From an uncultured Oscillospiraceae bacterium (lineage in GTDB: Bacteria; Bacillota; Clostridia; Oscillospirales; Oscillospiraceae): a stretch of DNA of 33,251 nucleotides. Shown here one piece after another: positions 14,487 through 22,163 of the stretch (the first letter of the stretch is position 1; the number at the start of each line of letters is the position of its first letter). The stretch lies in the NCBI GenBank assembly GCA_949494735.1, contig CATABD010000023.1, forward strand, positions 1 through 33,251, in the 5' to 3' direction. Position numbers and translations under genes: made by a program. A model generated the notes under the pieces. The model did not search any database and was not told the origin of the DNA. It saw only the letters and a list, made by a program, of their open reading frames with translations.

Positions 14487-15782
14487 GTGGACATCGCCAT
14501 CTACACCCTGGGCTGCAAGGTGAACCAGGTGGAGACCCAGGCCATGGAGCGGGAGCTGCTGGGCAGGGGCCACAGGCTGGTGGACTTTGACGGCCCGGCG
14601 GACGCCTATATTGTCAACACCTGCACCGTCACCGCCGTCAGCGACAAGAAGTGCCGCAACATCATCCGCCGGGCCCGGAAGCGGGCCCCGGACGGGGTGG
14701 TGGCGGTGTGTGGCTGCTACGCCCAGACCGGCCCGGAGGCCGTGGCCGCCCTGGGGGCGGACCTGGTGTCCGGCTCGGCGGGCCGGATGGCCTTCCTGGA
14801 CAGGCTGGAGGGGCTGCTGAAGGCAAGAGGGGAGCAAGTGGTAAGCGTTGACAGCGCCCTGTCCCGCCGGGACTTCGAGCGCCTCCCCGCCGGGGGTGGG
14901 GCGGGCCGCACCCGCGCCATGCTCAAGGTGGAGGACGGCTGCGTCAATTTCTGCGCCTACTGCGTCATCCCCTACGCCCGGGGGCCGGTGCGCTCCCTGC
15001 CCCTGGCGGAGGCGGCGGGGGAGGCCCGGCGGCTGGCGGCGGAGGGCTACCGGGAGGTGGTGCTCACCGGCATTGAGATTTCCTCCTGGGGCCGGGACCT
15101 GAACACGGGGGAGGGGCTTGCCGAGCTTGTGGAGGCGGTGTGCGCCGCCGCGCCGGGGCTACGGGTGCGGCTGGGCTCCCTGGAGCCGCGCACCGTTACG
15201 GAGGACTTCTGCCGCCGGGCCGCCGCCCTGCCCAACCTGTGCCCCCATTTCCACCTGTCCCTCCAGTCGGGGTGCGACGGCACCCTGGCCCGGATGAACC
15301 GTAAATATGATACCAAACGGTATTATGAGAGCGTTCAATTACTGAGAGAATACTTCCGCGACCCTGGGATCACCACCGACCTCATCACCGGCTTCCCCGG
15401 CGAGACGGAGGAGGAGTTTGCCCAGACGCTGGCCTTCGTGGAGCGGTGCTCGTTCACCGCCATGCACGTATTTCCCTACTCCCGGCGCCCCGGCACCCCG
15501 GCGGCGGACATGCCCGGCCAGGTGCCCAGGGAGGAGAGGGAGGGGCGGGCCCGCCGTGCCATTGCCCTGGGGGAGGCGCTGGAGCGGCGCTGGCTGGAGG
15601 GCCAGACAGGCCGCGTCCTCCCGGTGCTCTTTGAGGAGGAAAAGGGCGGGCTGTGGCAGGGCCACGCCCCCAGCTATGCCCTGGTGCGGGCACAAGGGGA
15701 AAACCTTCACAACCGGCTGCTGGACGTGAAAATCACCGGCGTGGAGGGGAACGTCCTGGTAGGGGTGGCGGTGGACGGGTGA
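14487..15782 (+). CDS. mtaB: tRNA ms2t6A37 methylthiotransferase MtaB
   Basis: MtaB is a radical-SAM enzyme that methylthiolates t6A at position 37 of ANN-reading tRNAs. The 431-residue length is typical. The N-terminal MTTase domain has C10, C46 and C77 (TLGCKVNQVE, NTCTVT, CGCYAQ) for one iron-sulphur cluster. The radical-SAM cluster is C152-x3-C156-x2-C159 (CVNFCAYC). ITGFPGETEEEF follows in the barrel, then a C-terminal TRAM-like region. The start is GTG 14487; the nearby ATG at 14482 is out of frame. The t6A substrate is made by the TsaBDE pathway; tsaB and tsaE occur later in the window. Confidence 0.94.
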   Translation: MDIAIYTLGCKVNQVETQAMERELLGRGHRLVDFDGPADAYIVNTCTVTAVSDKKCRNIIRRARKRAPDGVVAVCGCYAQTGPEAVAALGADLVSGSAGRMAFLDRLEGLLKARGEQVVSVDSALSRRDFERLPAGGGAGRTRAMLKVEDGCVNFCAYCVIPYARGPVRSLPLAEAAGEARRLAAEGYREVVLTGIEISSWGRDLNTGEGLAELVEAVCAAAPGLRVRLGSLEPRTVTEDFCRRAAALPNLCPHFHLSLQSGCDGTLARMNRKYDTKRYYESVQLLREYFRDPGITTDLITGFPGETEEEFAQTLAFVERCSFTAMHVFPYSRRPGTPAADMPGQVPREEREGRARRAIALGEALERRWLEGQTGRVLPVLFEEEKGGLWQGHAPSYALVRAQGENLHNRLLDVKITGVEGNVLVGVAVDG

Positions 15783-15785
15783 GCC

Positions 15786-15814
15786 TTGCGCCCCAGGGTG
15801 AACTGTGTTAAAAT
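15786..15814 (+). promoter_or_regulatory. Possible promoter of the mscS-type gene
   Basis: TTGCGC (15786-15791), a 17-base spacer and TAAAAT (15809-15814) lie between mtaB and the channel gene. The AGGAGG ribosome site at 15835-15840 follows. Confidence 0.5.
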
Positions 15815-15847
15815 GGAATCCTGACCGGGAGAAAGGAGGCGGGCTCT

Positions 15848-16687
15848 ATGCCCTTAGCGCTGACGGCCCTTGCGCCGGATGGAGAGGCGGCGGAAAGCCT
15901 GTGGAGCAGCATCGAAAACATAACAGCCAGTAATATTTTTGGCGCGGTTTTGTCCGTTGTAATCAGCCTGATCCTCATCAAGGTGCTGACCAAGGTGGTC
16001 AACCGGGCCCTGGGCCGCTCCAAGCTGGACGCGTCCCTCCAGACCCTGCTGCGCAATCTGGTAAAGGGCGCGCTGTGGGCGGTGGCCGCCATCATCGTGC
16101 TGGGCTGCCTGGGCATTGAGGTCACCTCCCTGGTGGCGGTGCTGTCGGTGGTGGGGCTGGCCTTCTCCCTGGCGCTGCAAAACTTCCTGTCCAACGTGGC
16201 GGGTGGGATGCAGCTGCTGGCCTCCCACCCCTTCGCGGTGGGGGACTTTGTGGACGTGGGGGTGTGCTCGGGCACCGTGGAGGAGATCGGCATGTTCTAT
16301 ACCAAGGTCACTACCCCGGACAACAAGCTGGTCCAGCTGCCCAACAGCGCCATCGTCACCGCCAACATCACCAACTTCTCCGCCCAGCCCACCCGCCGGG
16401 TGGAGCTGAAGGTGTCCGCCTCCTACGACGCGCCCACCGGGCAGGTGACCGCCCTTCTGTCCAAGCTGGCGGGGGAACACCCCCTGGTGCTGGCCGACCC
16501 GGAGCCCGCCGTCCACGTGGAGGAGTACGGCGACAGCGCCATCCGCTATGTCATGCGGGTGTGGTGCGCCAACGCCGACTACTGGACGGTGTATTACGAC
16601 CTGCTGGACGGCTTCAAGCCCGCCTTTGACGAAGCGGGCGTCGAGATGACCTATCCCCATGTAAACGTGCACATGGTGGAGCGCTGA
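15848..16687 (+). CDS. MscS-type mechanosensitive channel
   Basis: MscS channels open under membrane tension and release solutes during osmotic down-shock. This 279-residue protein is of the small three-helix type. Membrane segments lie at about 28-52, 68-92 and 93-125. The last is the Gly/Ala-rich pore helix with VVGLAFSLALQNFLSNVAGG. The beta domain begins with HPFAVGDFVDVG and contains the family's LPNSAIVTANITNFS. A C-terminal alpha-beta domain follows. AGGAGG precedes ATG 15848. A short G+C stem (16687-16707) lies after its stop before the kinase gene. Ion selectivity is not predictable. Confidence 0.93.
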   Translation: MPLALTALAPDGEAAESLWSSIENITASNIFGAVLSVVISLILIKVLTKVVNRALGRSKLDASLQTLLRNLVKGALWAVAAIIVLGCLGIEVTSLVAVLSVVGLAFSLALQNFLSNVAGGMQLLASHPFAVGDFVDVGVCSGTVEEIGMFYTKVTTPDNKLVQLPNSAIVTANITNFSAQPTRRVELKVSASYDAPTGQVTALLSKLAGEHPLVLADPEPAVHVEEYGDSAIRYVMRVWCANADYWTVYYDLLDGFKPAFDEAGVEMTYPHVNVHMVER

Positions 16688-16741
16688 AACGGGGAGGGAC
16701 ACCCCGGTTTTAAAAAATGAAAGGAAACGAGGCGCAGCGCC

Positions 16742-17365
16742 GTGGAAAAGGGAAAATTCATCGCCCTGGAGGGCATTGACGGCTCGGGCAAGAGCAGCCA
16801 GATCGGGCCGCTGGTAAAGCGGCTGGAGGGGCTGGGCGTCCCCTGCCGGGAGACCCGGGAGCCCACCGGCGGCCCGGTGGGGTCGCTGATCCGGCAGATT
16901 TTCACCGGCCGGGTCACCGCCGACAACCGGGTCATTGCGGCGCTGTACGCCGCAGACCGCGTCGACCACCTGGTCAACGAGGTAGACGGCCTGTGCGCCG
17001 CCATCGACAGCGGAATTACCGTGGTGTCCGACCGCTATTACTTCTCCTCCTACGCCTACCACAGCGTGGATGTGGACATGGACTGGGTGATCCAGGCCAA
17101 CGCCCTCAGTGCCCAGCTGCTGCGGCCCACCCTCACCGTATTTCTGGACGTGCCGGTGGAGACTGCCCTGGAGCGCATCCACAAAAACCGCTTTGTGGAG
17201 GAGATCTTCGATGGCGCGGACCGGCTGCGCAAAACCAGGGAGCTGTATTTCCGGGCCTTCCGGCGGCTGTCCGGCGTGGAGAATGTGGCCGTGGTGGACG
17301 GCGCAGGGACCGAGGCTGAGGTGGCGGCGCGTATCTGGGCGGCGGTAGAGCCCTGCTTTCGGTAA
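16742..17365 (+). CDS. tmk: Thymidylate kinase (dTMP kinase)
   Basis: The enzyme phosphorylates dTMP to dTDP with ATP. It has 207 residues, with P-loop GIDGSGKS (11-18, K17), the DR-x segment VVSDRYYFSSYAY (about 92-104) and the strand TVFLDVPVETALERI. The LID region (HKNRFVEEIFDGADRLRKTR) differs from the usual glycine-rich LID of bacterial enzymes, so it may be a divergent branch or a second tmk in the genome. The start is GTG 16742; the ATG 25 bases earlier is out of frame. GAGG at 16729-16732 is the likely ribosome site. Confidence 0.88.
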   Translation: MEKGKFIALEGIDGSGKSSQIGPLVKRLEGLGVPCRETREPTGGPVGSLIRQIFTGRVTADNRVIAALYAADRVDHLVNEVDGLCAAIDSGITVVSDRYYFSSYAYHSVDVDMDWVIQANALSAQLLRPTLTVFLDVPVETALERIHKNRFVEEIFDGADRLRKTRELYFRAFRRLSGVENVAVVDGAGTEAEVAARIWAAVEPCFR

Positions 17366-17567
17366 TCCCCGGCGTGCTTTGGCGGTTATGCACAAATTTC
17401 CATAGGAAAGATTGGTAAAAATCGAAATCTTTTTTGCTCTTTTCTGAAAACTCTTTTCATTCCCCACCAAATGTGTTAACATACTGTTAATAAGGGCGCG
17501 ATCCCCGGACCAGCGGGGATCGAATGTTCTTTAAAAACCCAATTTTCTAAGAGGGAGGAATTGAGTT
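17366..17567 (+). other. Leader region of the PTS permease gene
   Basis: This 202-base spacer has no gene. AAAGATT and AATCTTT, followed by more T (17407-17435), may be a weak terminator for tmk. TTTTCA, 17 bases and TAACAT at about 17456-17484 is a weak promoter guess. CGATCCCCG and CGGGGATCG form a perfect 9-bp hairpin (17499-17522). GAGGGAGGA then precedes ATG 17568. I do not recognise a ribonucleic antiterminator site of the kind that controls some PTS genes. Confidence 0.45.
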
Positions 17568-19058
17568 ATGTATAAGTTTTTACAGAAACTGGGCAAATCC
17601 CTGATGCTGCCCGTAGCGGCCCTTCCCATCTGCGGTATCCTGATGGGCCTGGGGTACGCCCTGGCTCCCGGCGTTATGGGCGTGCCCGGCGCGCCCACCA
17701 CCGGCGCGGCCTTTACCGTGGGCTTCCTGCTGGTCAAGGCCGGCGGCGCGCTCATCGACAACATGCACTGGCTGTTCGTCATCGGCGTGGCCGTGGGCAT
17801 GGCCGACGATAAGGACGGCACCTCCGCCCTGGCCGGCCTGGTCAGCTTCCTGATGATGAAGTCCCTGCTGGCCCCCGGCGTGGTCACCACCATTATGCCC
17901 GCCATCAACGACGATCCCGTCCGTCTGCTGGCCTTCCAGAAGTTCGAGAACGTGTTCCCCGCCATCGTCGCGGGCCTGATTGGCGCCACCTGCTACAACA
18001 AGTTCAAGAACACCCAGCTGCCTGACTGGCTGGCCTTCTTCAGCGGCAAGCGCTGCGTGGCCATCGTCACCGGCGTGGTGTCCATCGGCGCCTCCGTCAT
18101 CCTGCTGTTCGTGTGGCCCATCATCTTCGGCGCGCTGTATGCCGTGGGCCAGGCCATCATCGGGCTGGATGTCGTCGGCGTGGGCATCTACACCTTCCTG
18201 AACCGTTTGCTCATCCCCACCGGCCTGCACCACGCGTTGAACAACGTGTTCTGGTTTGACACCGTGGGCATCGGCGACCTGACCCACTTCTGGGCCGGCC
18301 GCGTGATGGGCGACGTGGTGGACGGCACCACCATCAACTGGAGCGTCGGCATGTATATGGCCGGCTTCTTCCCCTGCATGATGTTCGGCATCGCGGGCGC
18401 CGCCGTGGCCATGGTCCGCGCCGCCAAGAATAAGAAGGTTGCCATCGGCATCGTGCTGTCCGCCGCCGTCTGCGCGTTCCTGTGCGGCGTCACCGAGCCC
18501 TTCGAGTTCTCCTTCATGTTCCTGGCTTTCCCGCTGTACGTGGTCTACGCCCTGCTGTACGCCATCTTCGCCATGATTACCGTGGCCCTGGGCTTCCGGG
18601 CGGGCTTCTGCTTCTCCGCCGGCGCCACCGACCTGGTGTTCTCCGCCTCCCTGCCCGCGGCCCAGAACACCCTGCTGGTCATCCCCATCGGCATCGCGGC
18701 TTTCGCGGTGTTCTACCTGGTGTTCTACTTCGCCATCAAGAAGTTCAACCTGAAGACCCCGGGTAACGAGGATGAGGACGCCGAGGCCGAGGAGGCCAAG
18801 ATCGTGCTGTCCAACAACGACTTCACCGCCATTGCCTCCGGCGTGCTCAAGGCCATCGGCGGCAAGGAGAACGTCTCCAACGTGGACTACTGCACCACCC
18901 GTCTGCGCTTTGAGATCAAGGATTACACCGCCATCAACGAGAAGGCCATCAAGGCCGCGGGCGCGGCCGGCGTGATCCGTCCCAGCAAGAACGCCTGCCA
19001 GGTCATCATCGGCCCGAAGGTCCAGTTCGTGTACGACGAGCTGAAGAAGATGCTGTAA
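17568..19058 (+). CDS. nagE: PTS permease EIICB, N-acetylglucosamine/glucose type
   Basis: This 496-residue protein imports and phosphorylates a hexose using phosphate from EIIA. The EIIC domain (about 1-400) opens with MYKFLQKLGKSLMLPVAALP and has about ten hydrophobic segments. FNRLLIPTGLHHALNNVFWF and GVTEPFEF match NagE-type permeases better than generic glucose ones. The EIIB domain follows a charged linker (KTPGNEDEDAEAEE), and its phosphocysteine is C442 in NVDYCTTRLRF. In E. coli NagE the EIIA is fused at the C-terminus; here it is a separate gene downstream. GlcNAc is the likely substrate, with glucose possible. No nagA or nagB is nearby. Confidence 0.9.
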   Translation: MYKFLQKLGKSLMLPVAALPICGILMGLGYALAPGVMGVPGAPTTGAAFTVGFLLVKAGGALIDNMHWLFVIGVAVGMADDKDGTSALAGLVSFLMMKSLLAPGVVTTIMPAINDDPVRLLAFQKFENVFPAIVAGLIGATCYNKFKNTQLPDWLAFFSGKRCVAIVTGVVSIGASVILLFVWPIIFGALYAVGQAIIGLDVVGVGIYTFLNRLLIPTGLHHALNNVFWFDTVGIGDLTHFWAGRVMGDVVDGTTINWSVGMYMAGFFPCMMFGIAGAAVAMVRAAKNKKVAIGIVLSAAVCAFLCGVTEPFEFSFMFLAFPLYVVYALLYAIFAMITVALGFRAGFCFSAGATDLVFSASLPAAQNTLLVIPIGIAAFAVFYLVFYFAIKKFNLKTPGNEDEDAEAEEAKIVLSNNDFTAIASGVLKAIGGKENVSNVDYCTTRLRFEIKDYTAINEKAIKAAGAAGVIRPSKNACQVIIGPKVQFVYDELKKML

Positions 19059-19109
19059 ACCCGGCGTTCCAAAAGATGGGAGCTGGTCCCTCCCGCACAT
19101 ATAAACTCT

Positions 19110-19146
19110 GCCGTGGGCGGGCTTTTGGCCCGCCCACGGCCCTTTT
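19110..19146 (+). terminator. Terminator or attenuator between EIICB and EIIA genes
   Basis: GCCGTGGGCGGGC and GCCCGCCCACGGC form a perfect 13-bp stem with a TTTTG loop, followed by CCTTTTT. It is 50 bases after the EIICB stop and the EIIA gene begins 19 bases after it. Partial read-through could give less EIIA than EIICB. Confidence 0.8.
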
Positions 19147-19164
19147 TGGAAAGGAAGGATCATT

Positions 19165-19677
19165 GTGGGATTTTTGGATAAACTGAAAAAGGGCCTGCTG
19201 GGCGAGGAGGACGCCCCCGCTGCCAAGGCCCTGTCCGTGGGCGCGGTGGCCAAGGGGAACGCCATCCCCATGGCGGATATCCCCGACCCGGCGTTCAGCC
19301 AGGGCTTCGTGGGCTTTTGCTGCGGCATCGAGCCGGAGGACGGCAAGGTGTTCTCCCCGGTGGACGGCGTGGTCAGCCAGGTGCCCGACACCCTCCACGC
19401 CGTGGGCATTGAGAGCCAGGGGATGGAGCTGCTGGTCCACTGCGGCGTGGACACCGTGGACATGAAGGGCCAGGGCTTCACCATGCTGGTGAAGGAGGGC
19501 CAGGAGGTCAAGACCGGCGACCCCCTGCTCACCATGGATCTGGAAGTGGTCAAGGCGGCGGGCCACCCCACCACCATCATCACCGCCGTCACCAATTCCG
19601 ATGACTTCGCCGGGGTGGAGCAGGTGAAAACCGGCCCTGTCCAGCCGGGGGACGGTGTGCTGAACGTTAAAAAGTGA
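19165..19677 (+). CDS. crr: PTS EIIA, glucose type
   Basis: EIIA accepts phosphate from HPr and passes it to EIIB; the glucose type also regulates other systems in some bacteria. The 170-residue protein has an extra helix at the N-terminus (about 1-17), as in Crr. VFSPVDGVVSQVPDTLHAVGI carries H78. The phosphorylated histidine is H92 in MELLVHCGVDTVDMKG. The region before the first His reads GFCCGIEPEDGK, which is less usual. The start is GTG 19165 behind AAGGAAGG. It follows the EIICB gene, so it is likely the partner of that permease. Confidence 0.93.
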   Translation: MGFLDKLKKGLLGEEDAPAAKALSVGAVAKGNAIPMADIPDPAFSQGFVGFCCGIEPEDGKVFSPVDGVVSQVPDTLHAVGIESQGMELLVHCGVDTVDMKGQGFTMLVKEGQEVKTGDPLLTMDLEVVKAAGHPTTIITAVTNSDDFAGVEQVKTGPVQPGDGVLNVKK

Positions 19678-19680
19678 GCT

Positions 19681-19711
19681 CAGGCGCGCTTCCAAACGGG
19701 GGCGCGCCTCT
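19681..19711 (+). other. Hairpin between EIIA and SDR genes
   Basis: AGGCGCGC and GCGCGCCT pair around an 11-base loop. There is no T run, so termination is doubtful. It may be a processing or stability hairpin in a joint transcript. Confidence 0.4.
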
Positions 19712-19743
19712 CAGCCATATTCAACAGAAAGGGACGATGTAAA

Positions 19744-20508
19744 ATGGGACGTTTAGAGGGTAAGGTCGTCATTGTCACCGGGGGCAATTCCGGCGTAGGG
19801 GCCGCCACCGCGGTGCTCTTCGCCAAGGAGGGCGCCAAGGTGGTCATCAGCGCCCGCCGCCAGGCCCAGCTGGAGGAGGTAGCCGCCAAGATCCGCGAGG
19901 CGGGCGGCGAGGTGCTCCCCGTGGTCACCGACATCTCCAAGCCGGAGGACGCCAAAAACCTGGTAGCCAAAACGGTGGAGGCCTATGGAAAGGTGGACGT
20001 GCTGGTGAACAACGCCGGCGTGCTGGAGGAGGGGCTGAAGCCCATCGACCGGGTGACCGACGAGGACATGGACCGCATCCTGGGCATCAACACCAAGGGC
20101 ACCATGTACTGTATGCGGGAGGCCCTGGCCGAGATGAAGAAGGCCAACTACGGCTCCATCGTCAACGTGGCCTCTGTGGCCGGGGTCATGGGCTGCGGCG
20201 GCGCGGCCTACGTGTCCTCCAAAGCGGCCATTGTGGGCGTCACCCGGCATACCGCCCTGCGCTTTGCGGGCACGGGCATCCGCTGCAACGCGGTGTGCCC
20301 CGGCTCCATCGCCACCCCCATGGTGGCCAACATGCGCCCCGACAATCAGGACCCGGACATGTTCGGTCAGATGGCCAAGCACTCCGACATGCGGGTGGGG
20401 GTATGTATGCCCGACGATGTGGCCAACATCATCCTGTTCTTTGCCAGCGACGAGTCCCGGGCCATCACCGGCCAGGCCATCGTCTCCGATTTCGGTAGCA
20501 CCCTGTAA
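19744..20508 (+). CDS. SDR family oxidoreductase
   Basis: This 254-residue protein is a classical short-chain dehydrogenase using NAD(P). The cofactor motif is TGGNSGVG (12-19), the structural motif NNAG is near 88-91, and the catalytic Ser, Tyr and Lys fall in NVASVAG and the YVSSK segment. RFAGTGIRCNAVCPGSIATPM follows as usual. The basic residues in SARRQAQ after the second strand suggest, but do not prove, NADP preference. The substrate is unknown. It is 66 bases downstream of the EIIA gene and ends in a clear terminator. Confidence 0.92.
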   Translation: MGRLEGKVVIVTGGNSGVGAATAVLFAKEGAKVVISARRQAQLEEVAAKIREAGGEVLPVVTDISKPEDAKNLVAKTVEAYGKVDVLVNNAGVLEEGLKPIDRVTDEDMDRILGINTKGTMYCMREALAEMKKANYGSIVNVASVAGVMGCGGAAYVSSKAAIVGVTRHTALRFAGTGIRCNAVCPGSIATPMVANMRPDNQDPDMFGQMAKHSDMRVGVCMPDDVANIILFFASDESRAITGQAIVSDFGSTL

Positions 20509-20518
20509 AATAACGCAA

Positions 20519-20551
20519 AAAAGGAGCGGCCCTTCTAGGACCGCTCCTTTT
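20519..20551. terminator. Bidirectional terminator after the SDR gene
   Basis: AAAAGGAGCGG (20519-20529) and CCGCTCCTTTT (20541-20551) form an 11-bp stem with an 11-base loop. A tracts on one side and T tracts on the other let it serve the SDR gene and the convergent DUF4177 gene. Confidence 0.88.
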
Positions 20552-20553
20552 CG

Positions 20554-20736
20554 TTATACTTCCCGTTCGAAAATCAGGTCTATTTTGGTCATGGCGCCGC
20601 TGGTGACATCCAGGGGCATCCAGCTCACGAACCGCCAGCCATCGGCGGCCTGCCGGTCAATGACCTCCCGGTAGCCCTGGAACCCGGCGAAGATCCAGCC
20701 CTCCCGCTCCACGGTAACATATTTGTACTCGTGCAT
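20554..20736 (-). CDS. Small DUF4177 protein
   Basis: This 60-residue protein has the DUF4177 order: MHEYKYVTVEREGW strand, helix YREVIDRQAADGWRFVSW, and closing strand ITKIDLIF-like (here MTKIDLIFEREV). AGAGGGG is placed before the ATG. The family has no known function. It immediately follows a frameshifted zinc-ribbon reading frame and is convergent with the SDR gene. It is related in family, not closely in sequence, to the protein at 852-1007. Confidence 0.82.
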   Translation of the reverse strand: MHEYKYVTVEREGWIFAGFQGYREVIDRQAADGWRFVSWMPLDVTSGAMTKIDLIFEREV

Positions 20737-20738
20737 TT

Positions 20739-20967
20739 TGTCCCCTCTTTTGCGTCAAAGATGGTCAGACGGTCGCAGGTCCGGCAGTACCAGGCCTCGG
20801 CCTCACACCAAGTCTTGGGACGCCCCACACGAAAGCCGCCCGCCTCGTGGATTTTCCGCTCTGTGGTTGTCAGCCCCCCAGCGCATCCCCTTGGGAAGCC
20901 AATAGGAGCCACGGCTTGAGATATGCGTTCCCGCCTCCAGCTCGCCATAGCAGTACGGGCACCCCAT
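20739..20967 (-). pseudogene. Frameshifted DUF6487-type zinc-ribbon gene
   Basis: On the minus strand a reading frame opens at ATG 20967 with MGCPYCYGELEAG, the start of DUF6487-like zinc ribbons. It continues through GSYWLPKGMRW and then loses the family pattern, stopping at 20803-20805. Exactly at a run of six G (20874-20879) the neighbouring frame picks up the pattern. It reads TERKIHEAGGFRVGRP, then AWYCRTCDRLTIF, which supplies the second C-x2-C pair. Joining them gives about 78 residues, the usual family size. The frame restored in this way has no stop before the DUF4177 start, so a second lesion or a read-through is also possible. Sequencing error in the G run, slip-strand phase variation or decay would all explain it. 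Confidence 0.65.
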
Positions 20968-20973
20968 AGCCGT

Positions 20974-21969
20974 TTACTTGCCCCCCTTGGGCTGGTTGGG
21001 CTCCACGGTGTCAAACACGCTCTTGGCGCTGGCGCACAGCCCTGCCAGGCCCTGGAGCTCGCTGGGGATGATGATCTTGGTGGCCCGGCCGTCGGCGGCC
21101 TTCTGGAACGCCTCCAGCGCCTTGATCTTCAGCACGCCCTCGCCGGGGGCGGCGTCGTTGATGAGCCTGATGGCGTCGGCGGTGGCCTGCTGCACCTTCA
21201 AAATGGCCTCGCTTTCGGCTTCGGCGGCCAGGATCCTGGCGGTCTTTTCCGCCTCGGCCTCCATGATCTTGGCCTGCTTGGCGGCGTCGGCCCGGAGGAT
21301 AGCGGACTGCTTCTCGCCCTCGGCCACCAGGATCTGGGACTGCTTCTGGCCCTCGGCCTGGAGGATGGCCTCGCGGCGCTCGCGCTCGGCCCGCATCTGC
21401 TTCTCCATGGACTCCTGGATGTCCCGGGGCGGCATGATGTTCTTCAGCTCCACCCGGTTGACCTTGATGCCCCAGGGGTCGGTGGCCTCGTCCAGGATGG
21501 CGCGCATCTGGGTGTTGATGTGGTCGCGGCTGGTGAGGGACTGGTCCAGCTCCAGATCGCCGATGATGTTGCGCAGGGTGGTGGCGGTGAGGTTCTCAAT
21601 GGCGCTCATGGGGTGCTCCACGCCATAGGTATACAGCTTGGGGTCGGTGATCTGGAAGTAGAGCACGGTGTCGATCTGCATGGTCACGTTGTCCTTGGTG
21701 ATGACGGGCTGGGGGGCGAAATCCACCACCTGCTCCTTCAGGGACACGGTCTTGGCCACCCGCTCGATGAAGGGGACCTTCAGGTGCAGGCCCACGCCCC
21801 ACACGGCGCGGAAGGCGCCCAGCCGCTCCACCACCACGGCCTTGGACTGCTGGACCACCTTGATGTTCGAGGCGAGTATGCCCAGGACGATGACGACGAT
21901 GAGCAGGACGATGACGGGCCCCACGATGCTGCCGATGTCGATGGCCCCGGCCAGTGCGAGAGTTTTCAT
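20974..21969 (-). CDS. SPFH-domain membrane protein (stomatin/QmcA type)
   Basis: This 331-residue protein is a stomatin/flotillin-like scaffold of membrane microdomains. A membrane segment is at about 13-33. The SPFH domain (about 35-190) has VVQQSKAVVVERLGAF at its start and the family's GIKVNRVELKNIMPP near 167-181. A long Ala/Glu-rich coiled coil follows (about 185-270), with repeated EAEA/AEGEKQ words, then a short tail. AAGGAGGT before ATG 21969 is a near-perfect ribosome site. With the 52-residue protein and NfeD it forms the known SPFH/NfeD pairing, which is linked to envelope quality control and is not closely tied to one pathway. Confidence 0.93.
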   Translation of the reverse strand: MKTLALAGAIDIGSIVGPVIVLLIVVIVLGILASNIKVVQQSKAVVVERLGAFRAVWGVGLHLKVPFIERVAKTVSLKEQVVDFAPQPVITKDNVTMQIDTVLYFQITDPKLYTYGVEHPMSAIENLTATTLRNIIGDLELDQSLTSRDHINTQMRAILDEATDPWGIKVNRVELKNIMPPRDIQESMEKQMRAERERREAILQAEGQKQSQILVAEGEKQSAILRADAAKQAKIMEAEAEKTARILAAEAESEAILKVQQATADAIRLINDAAPGEGVLKIKALEAFQKAADGRATKIIIPSELQGLAGLCASAKSVFDTVEPNQPKGGK

Positions 21970-21994
21970 TTGACTACCTCCTTGAAAATATGGA

Positions 21995-22153
21995 TTATTT
22001 TTTTGTCTCGTTAAAGTAGATGATAAAGCCGCCCATGACGGCGATGGCTACCAGCAGGCCCAGATATCCGCCGCCCGTCATATTCCAGAGCAGAGACAGC
22101 GCCAGATACCCAACGGCCAGTGTGACGGCGGCGGCCAGCAGCGCTTTTTTCAT
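21995..22153 (-). CDS. Small membrane protein in the SPFH/NfeD module
   Basis: This 52-residue gene is short and easily missed. It starts at ATG 22153 with MKKALLAAAVTLAVGYLALS, has hydrophobic segments at about 4-22 and 29-46, and ends FNETKK. AGGGG lies upstream. It begins 10 bases after the NfeD stop and ends 25 bases before the SPFH start, so it is inside the same operon. Third-position GC and the good ribosome site support real coding. I do not recognise a family; it may be a partner or regulator of the SPFH/NfeD pair. Confidence 0.75.
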   Translation of the reverse strand: MKKALLAAAVTLAVGYLALSLLWNMTGGGYLGLLVAIAVMGGFIIYFNETKK

Positions 22154-22163
22154 ACCCGCGCCC

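Noticed and set aside
15854..17482. 542-codon minus frame across the channel and kinase genes
   Set aside because: Antisense shadow of mscS and tmk with unlikely composition.
17499..17522. Hairpin in the PTS leader as a ribonucleic antiterminator site
   Set aside because: The known site pattern and an overlapping terminator are absent, and no antiterminator gene is near.
17580..19595. 671-codon minus frame across the PTS genes
   Set aside because: Antisense shadow of EIICB and EIIA; the plus-strand products have clear motifs.
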